From contig DATAWQ010000155.1 of NCBI GenBank assembly GCA_036267135.1, positions 11,437 to 75,436 of the forward strand: a stretch of 64,000 nucleotides of DNA, given 5' to 3'. The notes beneath the pieces are model-generated. The model saw only the letters and a program-made list of their open reading frames with translations, did not search any database and was not told the DNA's origin. The DNA comes from PALSA-505 sp036267135 (GTDB lineage: Bacteria > Actinomycetota > Actinomycetes > Streptosporangiales > Streptosporangiaceae). How positions within the stretch are numbered: the first letter of the stretch is position 1; each line of letters begins with the position of its first letter. Positions 31,861 to 41,406 of the stretch are shown here, one piece after another. The translations under genes were made by a program, and so were the position numbers.

Positions 31861-32460
31861 GTGTACGAAGGGGTCGTCCAGGACCTGATCGACGAGCTGG
31901 GCAGGCTGCCCGGGGTGGGGCCGAAGAGCGCTCAGCGGATCGCCTTCCACCTGCTGGCCACCGACCGCGAGGACGTGCGGCGGCTGGCCGCCGTGCTGAT
32001 CGAGGTCACCGAGAAGGTGCGGTTCTGCCGCACCTGCGGCAACGTGGCCGAGGAAGAGGAGTGCCGCATCTGCCGCGATCCGCGCCGGGACACCACGGTC
32101 ATCTGCGTGGTCGAAGAGCCCAAGGACATCGCCGCCGTGGAGAAGATGCGCGAGTACCACGGTCGCTACCATGTGCTGGGTGGCGCGATCAGCCCCATCG
32201 AGGGGGTGGGTCCTGATGACCTGCGGATCAAGGAGCTGATGACGCGGCTGGCCGACGGGACGGTGACCGAGCTCATCCTGGCCACCGACCCCAATCTCGA
32301 GGGAGAGGCGACCGCCACCTACCTGGCCCGGCTGGTCAAGCCCATGGGGCTCCGGGTCACCAGGCCGGCCAGCGGCCTTCCGGTCGGCGGGGACCTGGAG
32401 TACGCGGACGAGGTCACGCTGGGACGTGCGTTCGAGGGACGGAGACTGCTGGATGTCTGA
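31861..32460 (+). CDS. recR: Recombination mediator RecR
   Basis: This 199-residue RecFOR component helps load RecA at gaps. It has a helix-hairpin-helix near 10-30 (LGRLPGVGPKSAQRIAF), zinc Cys56, 59, 68 and 71, a Toprim domain with VVEEPKD (83-89), and the Walker-like TDPNLEGEATA near 143. Start GTG at 31861, following a short repetitive spacer with GAGCCGGG units. The stop overlaps the next gene by 8 bp. Confidence 0.95.
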   Translation: MYEGVVQDLIDELGRLPGVGPKSAQRIAFHLLATDREDVRRLAAVLIEVTEKVRFCRTCGNVAEEEECRICRDPRRDTTVICVVEEPKDIAAVEKMREYHGRYHVLGGAISPIEGVGPDDLRIKELMTRLADGTVTELILATDPNLEGEATATYLARLVKPMGLRVTRPASGLPVGGDLEYADEVTLGRAFEGRRLLDV

Positions 32461-33028
32461 CGCAGGGGGCGCGCCAGAGTTGCCTGACGCGGTACGGCCG
32501 GGCGAGGGTCCGCAGGCGGATAGCTGGAGCCCGCTCGCCGACCGGATAGCCGCGAACGTCCAGGATTTTCTGGACGGGATCGCCGCGCTGGCCCGGGGCG
32601 AGGGCGGCGAGGAGGCCGTGCCGCTGCTCCTGCTCGAGGTGTCGCAGATCCTGCTCGCCGGGGCGCAGCTGGGCGCGAGCCGGGACGTCATCCTGCCCGG
32701 CAACTGGGAGCCCTCCGTGGGTGAGGATCCCGACCTGGACGAGCTCCGCAGCGGGCTGGCCAAGGGGCTGCGGCTGTGCGACGAGTACGCCGAACTGTTC
32801 GACCCGTACGCCGACACCAAGGCGACGCCGTTCCGGCTGTCGGACGACCTCGCGGCGGTCGCCGCGGACCTGGTGCACGGGCTCAAGCACTACCAGGCCG
32901 GCCGCTCGCTCGAAGCCATGTGGTGGTGGCAGTACTCCTACTTCAACCACTGGGGGACGCACGGCGGTGCGGCGCTGCGGGCCCTGCACGCGGTGGTCGC
33001 GCACGCCCGGCTCGACGTCGCCGAGTAG
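32453..33028 (+). CDS. DUF5063 domain protein
   Basis: This 191-residue acidic protein of unknown function is conserved between recR and lysC in actinobacteria. All-helical, it contains QADSWSPLADRIAANVQDFL and the Trp-rich EAMWWWQYSYFNHWGTHGG segment near 160-178, which probably forms the domain core. ATG at 32453 overlaps recR, so the two are coupled. Confidence 0.85.
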   Translation: MSDAGGAPELPDAVRPGEGPQADSWSPLADRIAANVQDFLDGIAALARGEGGEEAVPLLLLEVSQILLAGAQLGASRDVILPGNWEPSVGEDPDLDELRSGLAKGLRLCDEYAELFDPYADTKATPFRLSDDLAAVAADLVHGLKHYQAGRSLEAMWWWQYSYFNHWGTHGGAALRALHAVVAHARLDVAE

Positions 33029-33079
33029 GTACACTCAAGCGTCGCCGCCATCAACAGACCCGGGAGGAGCGACACCCCC

Positions 33080-34360
33080 GTGTCCCTTGTCGTGCAGAAA
33101 TACGGTGGATCGTCCGTCGCCGACGCCGACGGCATCAAGCGGGTCGCGCAGCGGATCGTGGCGACGAGAAAGGCCGGCCACTCCGTCGTCGTGGTGGTCT
33201 CCGCGATGGGCGACACCACCGACGAGCTCAGGGATCTGGCCAATCAGGTCAGCCCGCTGCCGCCGGGCCGCGAGCTCGACATGCTGCTCACCGCCGGCGA
33301 GCGCATCTCGATGGCGCTGCTGGCCATGGCCATCGCCAACCTCGGGCTGCACGCGCGCTCGTTCACCGGTTCGCAGGCCGGTGTGATCACCACCGGCACG
33401 CACGGCAACGCGCGGATCATCGACATCACGCCCGGCCGGATCACCACCGCCCTGGCCGAGGGTGCGATCCCGATCGTGGCCGGCTTCCAGGGCGTGTCCC
33501 AGGACACCAAGGACATCACCACGCTCGGCCGCGGCGCGTCGGACACCACCGCGGTCGCGCTGGCCGCCGCGCTCGAAGCCGACGCGTGTGAGATCTACAC
33601 CGATGTGGACGGCATCTTCACCGCCGACCCGCGGATCGTCCGTGAGGCCAGGCGTATCCCGCGGATCAGCTACGAGGAGATGCTGGAGATGGCCGCCTGC
33701 GGCGCCAAGATCCTGCACCTGCGCTGCGTGGAGTACGCCAGGCGGTACGCCATCCCGATTCATGTCCGGTCCTCGTTCGGCAACCGCGACGGGACCTGGG
33801 TCGTCAGACAGGGTGTGGGCCGTTCGGAAGGAGACGACATGGAGCAGGCGATCATTTCAGGGGTCGCGCACGACCGGAGCGAGGCGAAGATCACGGTCGT
33901 CGGGGTGCCCGACAAGGTCGGCGAGGCCGCCCGGATCTTCCGGGTAATCGCCGATGCCGACATCAACATCGACATGATCGTCCAGAACGTCTCGGCCGCC
34001 GCGACCGGCCGCACCGACATCTCGTTCACCCTGCCGGGTGCGGACGGGCACGCCGCCATCAGCGCGCTGAACGCCGTGGCGCAGGAGGTCGGATTCGAGT
34101 CGCTGCTCTACGACGACAAGATCGGCAAAGTGTCCCTGATCGGCGCCGGGATGCGGTCGCACCCCGGCGTGACGGCCACGTTCTTCGGTGCGCTGGCCGG
34201 CGCCGGTGTGAACATCGGGATGATCTCGACCTCGGAGATCCGGATCTCGGTGGTCGTGGACGAGCACGACGTGGACGTGGCCGTGGCGGCCGCCCACAAG
34301 GCCTTCGACCTGGACAGCGACGAGGTCGAGGCGGTCATCTACGGCGGGACCGGACGGTGA
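33080..34360 (+). CDS. lysC: Aspartate kinase
   Basis: This 426-residue enzyme phosphorylates aspartate, the first step to lysine, threonine, methionine and diaminopimelate. The kinase domain has KYGGSS at 7-12, LLTAGERIS and the TLGRGASDTTAVALA stretch. Two ACT domains occupy about 265-426. Start GTG at 33080 after GGGAGGAG. An internal ATG at codon 254 with its own ribosome site probably gives a separate beta subunit. Overlaps asd by 4 bp. Feedback control by Lys/Thr is expected for this type. Confidence 0.95.
   Translation: MSLVVQKYGGSSVADADGIKRVAQRIVATRKAGHSVVVVVSAMGDTTDELRDLANQVSPLPPGRELDMLLTAGERISMALLAMAIANLGLHARSFTGSQAGVITTGTHGNARIIDITPGRITTALAEGAIPIVAGFQGVSQDTKDITTLGRGASDTTAVALAAALEADACEIYTDVDGIFTADPRIVREARRIPRISYEEMLEMAACGAKILHLRCVEYARRYAIPIHVRSSFGNRDGTWVVRQGVGRSEGDDMEQAIISGVAHDRSEAKITVVGVPDKVGEAARIFRVIADADINIDMIVQNVSAAATGRTDISFTLPGADGHAAISALNAVAQEVGFESLLYDDKIGKVSLIGAGMRSHPGVTATFFGALAGAGVNIGMISTSEIRISVVVDEHDVDVAVAAAHKAFDLDSDEVEAVIYGGTGR
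33827..33841 (+). promoter_or_regulatory. Internal ribosome site for aspartokinase beta subunit
   Basis: GGAAGGAG followed by ATG at 33839, with optimal spacing, inside lysC. Translation from here gives a 173-residue protein with both ACT domains, as in alpha2beta2 aspartokinases of Bacillus and Corynebacterium. Confidence 0.75.
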
Positions 34361-35418
34361 CCGCGGGGGGCCCCACCCTGGCCGTCGTCGGCGCGACCGG
34401 GGCGGTCGGGACGGTGATGCTCGACGTGCTGTCCACCCGGACCGACGTGTGGGGGGAGATCCGGCTGGTCGCCTCGCCCCGCTCGGCCGGGCGGCGGCTG
34501 CGGGTGCGCGGCCAGGAGACCGAGGTCGTGGCGCTGGAACCCGGTGTGTTCGACGGCGTCGACCTGGCCATGTTCGACGTGCCCGACGACGTGTCCGCCC
34601 GGTGGGCGCCGGTCGCCGCCGACCACGGGGCCGTCGTGGTGGACAAGTCAGGGGCGTTCCGTATGGATCCTGACGTGCCGCTCGTCGTGCCCGAGATCAA
34701 CCCGGAGCAGGTCGCCCGCAGGCCCAAGGGCATCATCGCCGTGCCGAACTGCACCACGCTCTCGCTGATCGTGGCCATGGCCGCGCTGCACCGCACGTTC
34801 GGCCTGCGCGAGATGGTGGTGGCCACCTACCAGGCCGCCTCCGGCGCCGGGCAGGCCGGCATCGATACTCTCTACACCCAGCTCGACAAGGTCGCGGGCA
34901 CCAGGACGCTCGGCCAGCGGGCCGGGGACGTGCGGTCCGCCGTCGGCGACCTCGGCCCGTTCCCGGCCCCGCTGGCGCTCAACGTCGTGCCCTGGGCCGG
35001 CTCGGCCAAGGCGGACGGCTGGTCGTCGGAGGAGCTCAAGATCCGTAACGAGTCACGCAAGATCCTGGACCTGCCCGGCCTCAAGGTCTCCTCGACCTGC
35101 GTGCGGGTCCCGGTCGTGACCGTGCACTCGTCCGCGGTGCATGCGGTGTTCGACCGCGAGGTCGACTGCGGCGAGGCCGCCAGGGTGCTGCGCGAGGCGC
35201 CGGGCGTGGTGCTCACCGACGACCCGCGGCGCGGCGAGTTCCCGACCCCGGCGGACGTGGTCGGCACCGACCCGGCCTGGGTGGGCCGGCTGCGGCGCAG
35301 CCTGGACGACACCCACGCTCTGGACCTGTTCATCTGCGGTGACAACCTGCGCAAGGGCGCCGCGCTGAACGCGGCTCAGGTCGCCGAGGTGTTCGCCGCC
35401 GAGCACGCCGCGCGCTGA
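34357..35418 (+). CDS. asd: Aspartate-semialdehyde dehydrogenase
   Basis: This 353-residue enzyme reduces aspartyl phosphate to the semialdehyde with NADPH. NADP loop GATGAVG at 12-18, catalytic Cys132 (VPNCTT), and His257 in the VPVVTVHS motif. Start GTG at 34357 overlaps the lysC stop (GTGA). The lysC-asd operon is standard in actinobacteria and feeds peptidoglycan and amino-acid synthesis. Confidence 0.95.
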   Translation: MTAGGPTLAVVGATGAVGTVMLDVLSTRTDVWGEIRLVASPRSAGRRLRVRGQETEVVALEPGVFDGVDLAMFDVPDDVSARWAPVAADHGAVVVDKSGAFRMDPDVPLVVPEINPEQVARRPKGIIAVPNCTTLSLIVAMAALHRTFGLREMVVATYQAASGAGQAGIDTLYTQLDKVAGTRTLGQRAGDVRSAVGDLGPFPAPLALNVVPWAGSAKADGWSSEELKIRNESRKILDLPGLKVSSTCVRVPVVTVHSSAVHAVFDREVDCGEAARVLREAPGVVLTDDPRRGEFPTPADVVGTDPAWVGRLRRSLDDTHALDLFICGDNLRKGAALNAAQVAEVFAAEHAAR

Positions 35419-35641
35419 CCATCGGGGGTGGCATCCGGGCTGGCCGCATGGCCAGACATTGCCCCGCCCTTGAAGAGGGCTCGGGTAGGCTGGCCGTGGA
35501 CTTCGCCCCGCCGGTCTGCGGGGGCAGCCCGCCAGGATGCGCGTACCGGCCGCCCACGCGCGTGTGGTCCAGGACGACAACCCCACGATCGCCCAGAACG
35601 GTTAGCCACCAGCGCGGATTAGCCACCCCATCTTTATCTGG

Positions 35642-37231
35642 ATGACCTTCATGCGAATGCCAACGACAGCAGCGGGACCGCGACTTGGCGCCCTGGGAGC
35701 GCGCTGGTCACGGTTGGCGGCCGCCGCCGCTCGCCGTCATTGGCTGCTGACATTGCTGCTGGTCGCGGGCTTGGTGCTGCGCGTCCTGGCGCAGATCGCG
35801 TACCGGCCGGCGCTGTTCTACATCGACTCGATCAAGTACCTGTACGGCGCCTATCCGGGCAACGACCCGCCCGGCTACCAGTTCTTCCTCAAGGCCTTCC
35901 TGCTGGTGGGCAACCTGGACATGGTCGCCGCGCTGCAGCACGTACTCGGGCTCGGCATGGGGATCGCGCTGTACGCGCTGCTGCTGCGCCGGGGCGCGCC
36001 GCGCTGGCTCGCCGCGCTGGCCGCCGCCCCCGTGCTGCTCGACGGCTACCAGCTCCAGATGGAGCAGACCGTCATGCCGGACGTGCTGTTCGAGGCGCTG
36101 CTGGTGGCCGGCCTGGTGCTGCTGCTGTGGCGGAACAGGCCGGGCCGCAGGACGCTGGCCGTGGCCGGCCTGCTGCTCGGCCTCGCCCCGACCCTGTGGC
36201 AGGCCGGCGAGATCGTCCTGATCCCGGCGGTGATCTACGCGGCGATCATGACCTCCGGATGGCGGGCCAGGGTAGGGCACGCCGCGCTCATCGCGGCGGC
36301 CTTCCTGGTGCCCATCCTCGCCGTCTCGGCCCGCAACGACGTCGTACTCCACGACTTCTCACTGGCGCCCGCCGCGGGCAGCACGATCTACGGGCGGATG
36401 GCCTACGCCGCCGACTGCGGCACGCTCAAACTGCTGCCCATCGAGCGCCCGCTCTGCGTGCCCAGGGCCGACGCGCTCAAGTGGGGTCCTGACAACCTCG
36501 ACCATGCCACCTACTCTCCGCTCAAGCACCTGGTGCCGCCGCCCGGGATGTCCACCCGCACGCTGGTCAACAAGTTCACCAGGCAGGTGATCGAGCAGCA
36601 GCCGCTGCGAGTGGCCGGCTCGGTCCTCGGCGACGCGATCAAGCTTTTCGAGGTGCACCGGGTCACCAGTGCGGGCGACACACCGATCTGGCGCTGGCAG
36701 TTCCAGACCGGCTATCCGCAGTACGCGCCCTACGTGACCGTCCAGAACGGCCTGATTCAGTTCGCCTACCAGAACAAACTGCAGCAGGTGGTGGTGCTCG
36801 GCAACGGGCTGAACTTCGGCGGTGGGCCGCCCAAGGTCGTCAAGCCGATCGCCACGTTCCTGCGGGCCTACCAGCTCGACGGCGGATACACGCCCGGCCC
36901 GCTGCTGCTGTTCACGCTGATCACCGGGCTGATCGGCTCGCTGTTCCTGCTGGTGCGGCGCAAGTATCTGGACGAGCGTGGCTGGCAGACCGCCCGCGCC
37001 TGCTGCTTCCTGCTGGCCGCGGGCGTGCTGATCCTGCTGCTGTCGGACACCTTCGAATTCTCCTGGCGCTATCAGCTCCCGGCCCTGATTACCCTGCCGC
37101 CGGCCGGCGCGCTGGGCATCACCGTCATGATCGGGTTCTTCGCCCAGCGCCGCCGCGCCCGTGCCGAGGACACCTCTCCGGCCACCCCGACCACTCCGAC
37201 CACTCCGGCCACCCCGGTCAGCCAAGCGTGA
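35642..37231 (+). CDS. Polytopic membrane protein, GT-C/ArnT-like
   Basis: This 529-residue protein has about ten hydrophobic helices (first near 35-55). A loop after helix 1, RPALFYIDSIKYLYGAY, carries the conserved acidic residue position of GT39/GT83-like enzymes. A soluble region of ~120 residues separates helices 8 and 9, and the C-terminus is a Thr/Pro repeat tail (TPTTPTTPATPV). It probably transfers sugars from polyprenyl-phosphate donors outside the membrane. ATG at 35642. The 3' end overlaps the convergent ALDH gene by 14 bp. Confidence 0.75.
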   Translation: MTFMRMPTTAAGPRLGALGARWSRLAAAAARRHWLLTLLLVAGLVLRVLAQIAYRPALFYIDSIKYLYGAYPGNDPPGYQFFLKAFLLVGNLDMVAALQHVLGLGMGIALYALLLRRGAPRWLAALAAAPVLLDGYQLQMEQTVMPDVLFEALLVAGLVLLLWRNRPGRRTLAVAGLLLGLAPTLWQAGEIVLIPAVIYAAIMTSGWRARVGHAALIAAAFLVPILAVSARNDVVLHDFSLAPAAGSTIYGRMAYAADCGTLKLLPIERPLCVPRADALKWGPDNLDHATYSPLKHLVPPPGMSTRTLVNKFTRQVIEQQPLRVAGSVLGDAIKLFEVHRVTSAGDTPIWRWQFQTGYPQYAPYVTVQNGLIQFAYQNKLQQVVVLGNGLNFGGGPPKVVKPIATFLRAYQLDGGYTPGPLLLFTLITGLIGSLFLLVRRKYLDERGWQTARACCFLLAAGVLILLLSDTFEFSWRYQLPALITLPPAGALGITVMIGFFAQRRRARAEDTSPATPTTPTTPATPVSQA

Positions 37232-38708
37232 ACGGGTCCCTGGTGCCGCCGGTGAGCTCGACCCAGATGGCCTTGGTCTGGGTGTACTCGCGGACCGCGT
37301 CGATGCCGTTCTCCCGGCCGATACCGCTGAGCCCGTAGCCGCCGAACGGCACGTCGGGCCCGACGACCCGGTAGGCGTTGATCCAGACGGTGCCGGCCTT
37401 CAGGGCGTGCGCCACCCGGTGGCCCCGGTGGATGTCCTTGGTCCAGACGGCGCCGGCCAGTCCGTAACGCGTGCCGTTGGCCAGCTCGATGGCCTCCTCC
37501 TCGGTGTCGAACGGCATCACCGCCAGCACCGGCCCGAACACCTCCTCGCAGGCCACCGTCATCTCCGGGCTGACGTCGGTCAGCACGGTGGGCCGGACGA
37601 AGTAGCCGCCGAGCTCGGCGGCCGGCTCGCCCCCGGTGGCCACGGTGGCCCCCTGCTCGGGCGCCGAGGAGAAGAACGACAGCACCTTGTCGTACTGCGG
37701 CAGGTTGGCCAGTGGGCCCATCTCGGTCTCGGCCAGCGCCGGATCGCCCACCTTGATCGTCTTCGCTCTGGCCACGATCTTGGCCACCAGTTCGTCGTGC
37801 ACCGCGCGCTGGACCAGCAGCCGGGATCCGGCCATGCAGGTCTGCCCGGTGGCGGCGAAGACGCCGGCCACCACGCCGTTGCTGACCGCGTCCAGGTCGG
37901 CGTCGGCGAACACCACGTGCGCGGACTTGCCGCCCAGTTCCAGCACGACGCCGGTGATGTTGGCCGCCGCGGCCTTGGCCACTTCGGCGCCCACCCCGGT
38001 CGACCCGGTGAAGGCGATCTTGTCCACACCCGGGTGCGCGGCCAGGGCCTTGCCCACGGCCGGGCCGAACCCGGTCACCACGTTGAACACGCCCGCCGGG
38101 ACACCGGCCTCCTCGATCCTGGCCGCCAGCTCCAGCGTGGAGATCGGCGTGTAGTCGCTGGGTTTGGCCACCACCGTGCAGCCGGCCGCCAGCGCCGGGG
38201 CCAGCTTCCAGCACAGCAGCAGCAACGGTGAGTTCCACGGCACGATCGCGGCCACCACACCGGCCGGCTCCCGCCGGGTGTACACGAGGAAATTCGGCCG
38301 GTCCACCGGGATCGTGGTGCCTTCGAGCTTGTCGGCCAGGCCGGCATAGTAGTAGAACCACTCCGGGATCGTCGCGAGCTGGCCGCGCATCTCCCTGGCC
38401 AGCTTGCCGGTGTCGCGGGTTTCCAGCTCGGCCAGGTAGTCGGCGTCCCTGGCGATCAGGTCGCCCACCCGGCGCAGCAGCTTGGCCCGGCCGAAGCCGG
38501 TGAGCTGGCCCCACGACCCGGCCAGCGCCGCCCGGGCCGCGCCGACCGCCAGGTCGACGTCCGCGGCGCCGGCGTCGGCCGCGGTGGCCCACGGCTCGCC
38601 CGCGAACGGGTTCACGGTCTCGTAGCGCCGCCCGGAGACGGCCTGGACCCGCCGCCCGCCGATGACCATCGGGAAGTGCGGGAGGGGCTGGGTGGGTGAT
38701 GCCGTCAT
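37218..38708 (-). CDS. Aldehyde dehydrogenase family protein
   Basis: This 496-residue NAD(P)-dependent enzyme oxidises an aldehyde to an acid. Features: PWNSPLLL, KPSDYTP, the Rossmann GSTGVGAEV, catalytic Glu in ELGGKSA and Cys in GQTCMAGSR, and the C-terminal PFGGYGLSGIGRENG. Complete. ATG at 38708 overlaps the CoA-transferase stop (ATGA). It is the last gene of the GntR-linked catabolic operon. Confidence 0.93.
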   Translation of the reverse strand: MTASPTQPLPHFPMVIGGRRVQAVSGRRYETVNPFAGEPWATAADAGAADVDLAVGAARAALAGSWGQLTGFGRAKLLRRVGDLIARDADYLAELETRDTGKLAREMRGQLATIPEWFYYYAGLADKLEGTTIPVDRPNFLVYTRREPAGVVAAIVPWNSPLLLLCWKLAPALAAGCTVVAKPSDYTPISTLELAARIEEAGVPAGVFNVVTGFGPAVGKALAAHPGVDKIAFTGSTGVGAEVAKAAAANITGVVLELGGKSAHVVFADADLDAVSNGVVAGVFAATGQTCMAGSRLLVQRAVHDELVAKIVARAKTIKVGDPALAETEMGPLANLPQYDKVLSFFSSAPEQGATVATGGEPAAELGGYFVRPTVLTDVSPEMTVACEEVFGPVLAVMPFDTEEEAIELANGTRYGLAGAVWTKDIHRGHRVAHALKAGTVWINAYRVVGPDVPFGGYGLSGIGRENGIDAVREYTQTKAIWVELTGGTRDPFTLG

Positions 38709-39955
38709 GTCTTTTCCTCTTTTGCCTTGTCCTGCTTGTCTTGCTGCGTTGACGTTGTGTTGTGGTGACTGTCGGAATCTTCCTTAACGGTGGCCACCGG
38801 ACTGTTATCGGCCCCGGAACGTAGCTCGGCTTTGATGGCTTCGCCATGTTGCCCGAGCGCGGGGACTGGGCCCATGATCGCTTCCCGGCCCGGCACGGTC
38901 ACCGGCGGCAGCAGGGCGCGGACCGGGCCGCCAGGCGTGTCCACCTCGCGCCACCGGTTCCGCGCCGCGAGCTGTGGATGTTCGCCGAACTCCGCGGGGG
39001 TGCGCAGCCGGGCGTTGGCGATGCCGGCCCGGTCCAGGGCCGCGGCTAGCTCTTCGGCCGGGATGCTGGCCAGTGCGGATTCGATGATCGGGGTGAGTTC
39101 GTCGTCGTGAGCTACCCGGTCGGTGTTGCTGGCGAAGCGCGGGTCGGTCATCAGGTCCGGCTGGGCCAGGATCTGCTCGCAGAGCACGGCCCACTCGCGT
39201 TCGTTCTGCAGCCCGAGGAACACCTGGCCGCCGCCGGCCGTGGCGTACGGGCCGTACGGCGAGATGGAGGCGTGCCGGGCGCCGGTCCGCCGCGGCGGCT
39301 GGTTTCCGTAAACGCTGAAGTAGAACGGCTGGCTCATCCACTCCCCGAGCGCGTCCAGCATGGCCACGTCCAGGCTAGTGCCCTCGCCGGTCCGCTCCCG
39401 TTCGTACAAGGCGGCCAGAATCCCGCTGTAGGCGTACATCCCGGCCGCGATATCGGCCACCGAGATACCCGCCTTGGCCGGCTCGCCTGGCGTCCCGGTC
39501 ACCGAGAGCAGCCCGGCCTCGCACTGCACGAGCAGGTCGTAGGCCTTCTTGTCCTGGTAAGGTCCCGCCGGCCCGTAGCCGGAGATCGAGCACGTGATCA
39601 GCCGCGGATACTGGCGCCGCAGTTCGTCCGGGTCCAGCCCGAGCCGCCCGGCCGCGCCGGGCGCCAGGTTCTGCACGAACACGTCGGCCCGCGCCACCAG
39701 GGCCTTCAGCACGGCCAGGTCGCCCGGCTCCTTGACGTCGAGCGCGATGCTCTCCTTGCTCCGGTTCAGCCACACGAAGTAGCTCGCCTGCCCGTGCACG
39801 CTCCCGTCGTAGTGGCGGGCGAAGTCCCCCACTCCCGGCCGCTCCACCTTGATCACCCGGGCCCCCAGATCGGCGAGCTGCCTGGTCGCGAACGGCGCCG
39901 CCACCGCCTGCTCCAGCGCCACCACCAGCAGGCCCGCCAGTGGCTGGGTGCTCAC
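38705..39955 (-). CDS. CaiB/BaiF family III CoA-transferase
   Basis: This 416-residue enzyme moves CoA between carboxylic acids. The catalytic Asp lies in KAYDLLVQCEAG near residue 163, and the VIKVERPGVGDFAR and FVWLNRSKESIALD motifs are present. The last ~25 residues (starting VKEDSDSHHNTTSTQQDKQD) form a charged, AT-richer tail unlike the rest of the gene. Start GTG at 39955 overlaps the acyl-CoA dehydrogenase stop. Acts with the dehydrogenase and the MmgE/PrpD protein on an acyl-CoA intermediate. Confidence 0.92.
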   Translation of the reverse strand: MSTQPLAGLLVVALEQAVAAPFATRQLADLGARVIKVERPGVGDFARHYDGSVHGQASYFVWLNRSKESIALDVKEPGDLAVLKALVARADVFVQNLAPGAAGRLGLDPDELRRQYPRLITCSISGYGPAGPYQDKKAYDLLVQCEAGLLSVTGTPGEPAKAGISVADIAAGMYAYSGILAALYERERTGEGTSLDVAMLDALGEWMSQPFYFSVYGNQPPRRTGARHASISPYGPYATAGGGQVFLGLQNEREWAVLCEQILAQPDLMTDPRFASNTDRVAHDDELTPIIESALASIPAEELAAALDRAGIANARLRTPAEFGEHPQLAARNRWREVDTPGGPVRALLPPVTVPGREAIMGPVPALGQHGEAIKAELRSGADNSPVATVKEDSDSHHNTTSTQQDKQDKAKEEKT

Positions 39956-41127
39956 GGGGCCACCGAGTTCCTGTTGATGAGCTGCCGGACGATCACATTG
40001 CGCTGGATCTCATTGGTCCCCTCGCCGACGATCATCAGCGGGGCGTCGCGGAAGTAGCGCTCCACGTCGAACTCGGTCGAGTACCCGTACCCGCCGTGGA
40101 TCCGGACCGCGTCGAGCGCGATCTGCATGGCCGCCTCGGAGGCGAACAGCTTGGCCATCCCGGCTTCCATGTCCGCGCGCTGGCCGGCATCGAACTTCCT
40201 GGCCGCGTGCAGCACAAGCTGCCGGGCCGCCGTCAGCTTGGTCACCATGTCGGCCAGGTAGTTGCCGATCGACTGGTGCTGCCAGATCGGTTTGCCGAAG
40301 CTTTCCCGCTGCTGGGCGTACCGCAGCGCGTCCTCGAGCGCCGCCCGGCCCACCCCGACCGCGCGCGAGGCCACCTGGATCCGGCCGATCTCGAGCCCGC
40401 GCATCATCTGCGCGAACCCCTCGCCCTCCCGGTCGCCGAGCAGGGCCGTCACCGGGACCCTGAACTCATCGAAACTGAGCTCGCAGCTCTCGATCCCCTT
40501 GTAGCCGAGCTTGGGCAGATCCCTGGACACGGTGAAGCCGGGACCCGGCTCGGCCAGCAGGATGCTGATGCCCGAGTGCGCGGGCCGCGCGGCCGGGTCG
40601 GTCTTGCACAGCAACGCCACCAGCCCGGAGTTCCTGGCGTTGCTGATCCACGTCTTCGAGCCGCTGACCACGTACTCGCCCGCCTGCCCTTCCCCCGTCT
40701 TCTCCCGGCGCGCGGTCGTTGCGATGGCCTGCAGGTCGGACCCGCCGCCCGGCTCGGTCAGGGCCATCGTGGCCCGCAGCTCGCCGGTCGCCATCCGGGG
40801 CAAATACGTGTCCTTCTGCGCTTCGGTGCCGAAGCTCTGGATCAGCTTGGCCACCACAGTGTGGCCGCCCATCGCCCCGGCCAGGCTCATCCAGCCCCGC
40901 GACAGCTCCTCGGTCACCAACGCGTAGCAAGACGTGCTCACCCGCGCCTCACCCCACGGCTCCGCGATGGCCAGGCCGAAGATGCCGAGCCGCTTCATCT
41001 GCCCGATGAGCTTGTCCGGGTACGCGTTGGCGTGCTCGAGTTCCTGCACCACCGGCTTGACCTCGCGGTCCACGAACTCCCTGACCACCTCGACAATCGC
41101 ACTCTCTTCCTCGCTCAGCTCATCCAC
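39952..41127 (-). CDS. Acyl-CoA dehydrogenase
   Basis: This 391-residue FAD enzyme introduces the alpha-beta double bond in an acyl-CoA. It has the N-terminal helical domain, signature ALTEPGGGSD near 122-131, the FAD/ETF region ESCELSFDEFRVP, and catalytic Glu in IVGEGTNEIQRN near residue 369. Complete. ATG at 41127, preceded by GAGGCGAGG. First gene of the three-gene overlapping unit with CaiB and ALDH. Confidence 0.93.
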   Translation of the reverse strand: MDELSEEESAIVEVVREFVDREVKPVVQELEHANAYPDKLIGQMKRLGIFGLAIAEPWGEARVSTSCYALVTEELSRGWMSLAGAMGGHTVVAKLIQSFGTEAQKDTYLPRMATGELRATMALTEPGGGSDLQAIATTARREKTGEGQAGEYVVSGSKTWISNARNSGLVALLCKTDPAARPAHSGISILLAEPGPGFTVSRDLPKLGYKGIESCELSFDEFRVPVTALLGDREGEGFAQMMRGLEIGRIQVASRAVGVGRAALEDALRYAQQRESFGKPIWQHQSIGNYLADMVTKLTAARQLVLHAARKFDAGQRADMEAGMAKLFASEAAMQIALDAVRIHGGYGYSTEFDVERYFRDAPLMIVGEGTNEIQRNVIVRQLINRNSVAP

Positions 41128-41406
41128 AGCCTCGCCTCCTGATCAGCGTGTCCACGCCCGTCTCCTGGGTCAGCTCATCCACCCCGTGCCCCGGTCAGCT
41201 CCCTCGGCCGCCACTTTTCCCGTGCCACGACTTTTCCCGTGCCGCGACCAAATTCCCGCCCGGTTTGCCCACTTTTGTACCACCACAAGACGGGAAGAGT
41301 GACGGATGATCATGGGATCCTCGTTGAGACGGCCGTGGGGACGGGGCGATGCGCGGTGGTGGGCCGCGCGCGCGGGGCGGTTGTGGGATTTGTGGGTGGT
41401 GGTTGG
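41128..41406 (-). other. Gap between MmgE/PrpD and acyl-CoA dehydrogenase genes
   Basis: No gene with convincing bias. A direct repeat of CACTTTTCCCGTGCC / CGACTTTTCCCGTGCC lies at about 41211-41246, upstream of the dehydrogenase, and may be an operator. The sequence 41330-41405 is a G-rich extension beyond the MmgE/PrpD stop. Confidence 0.5.
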
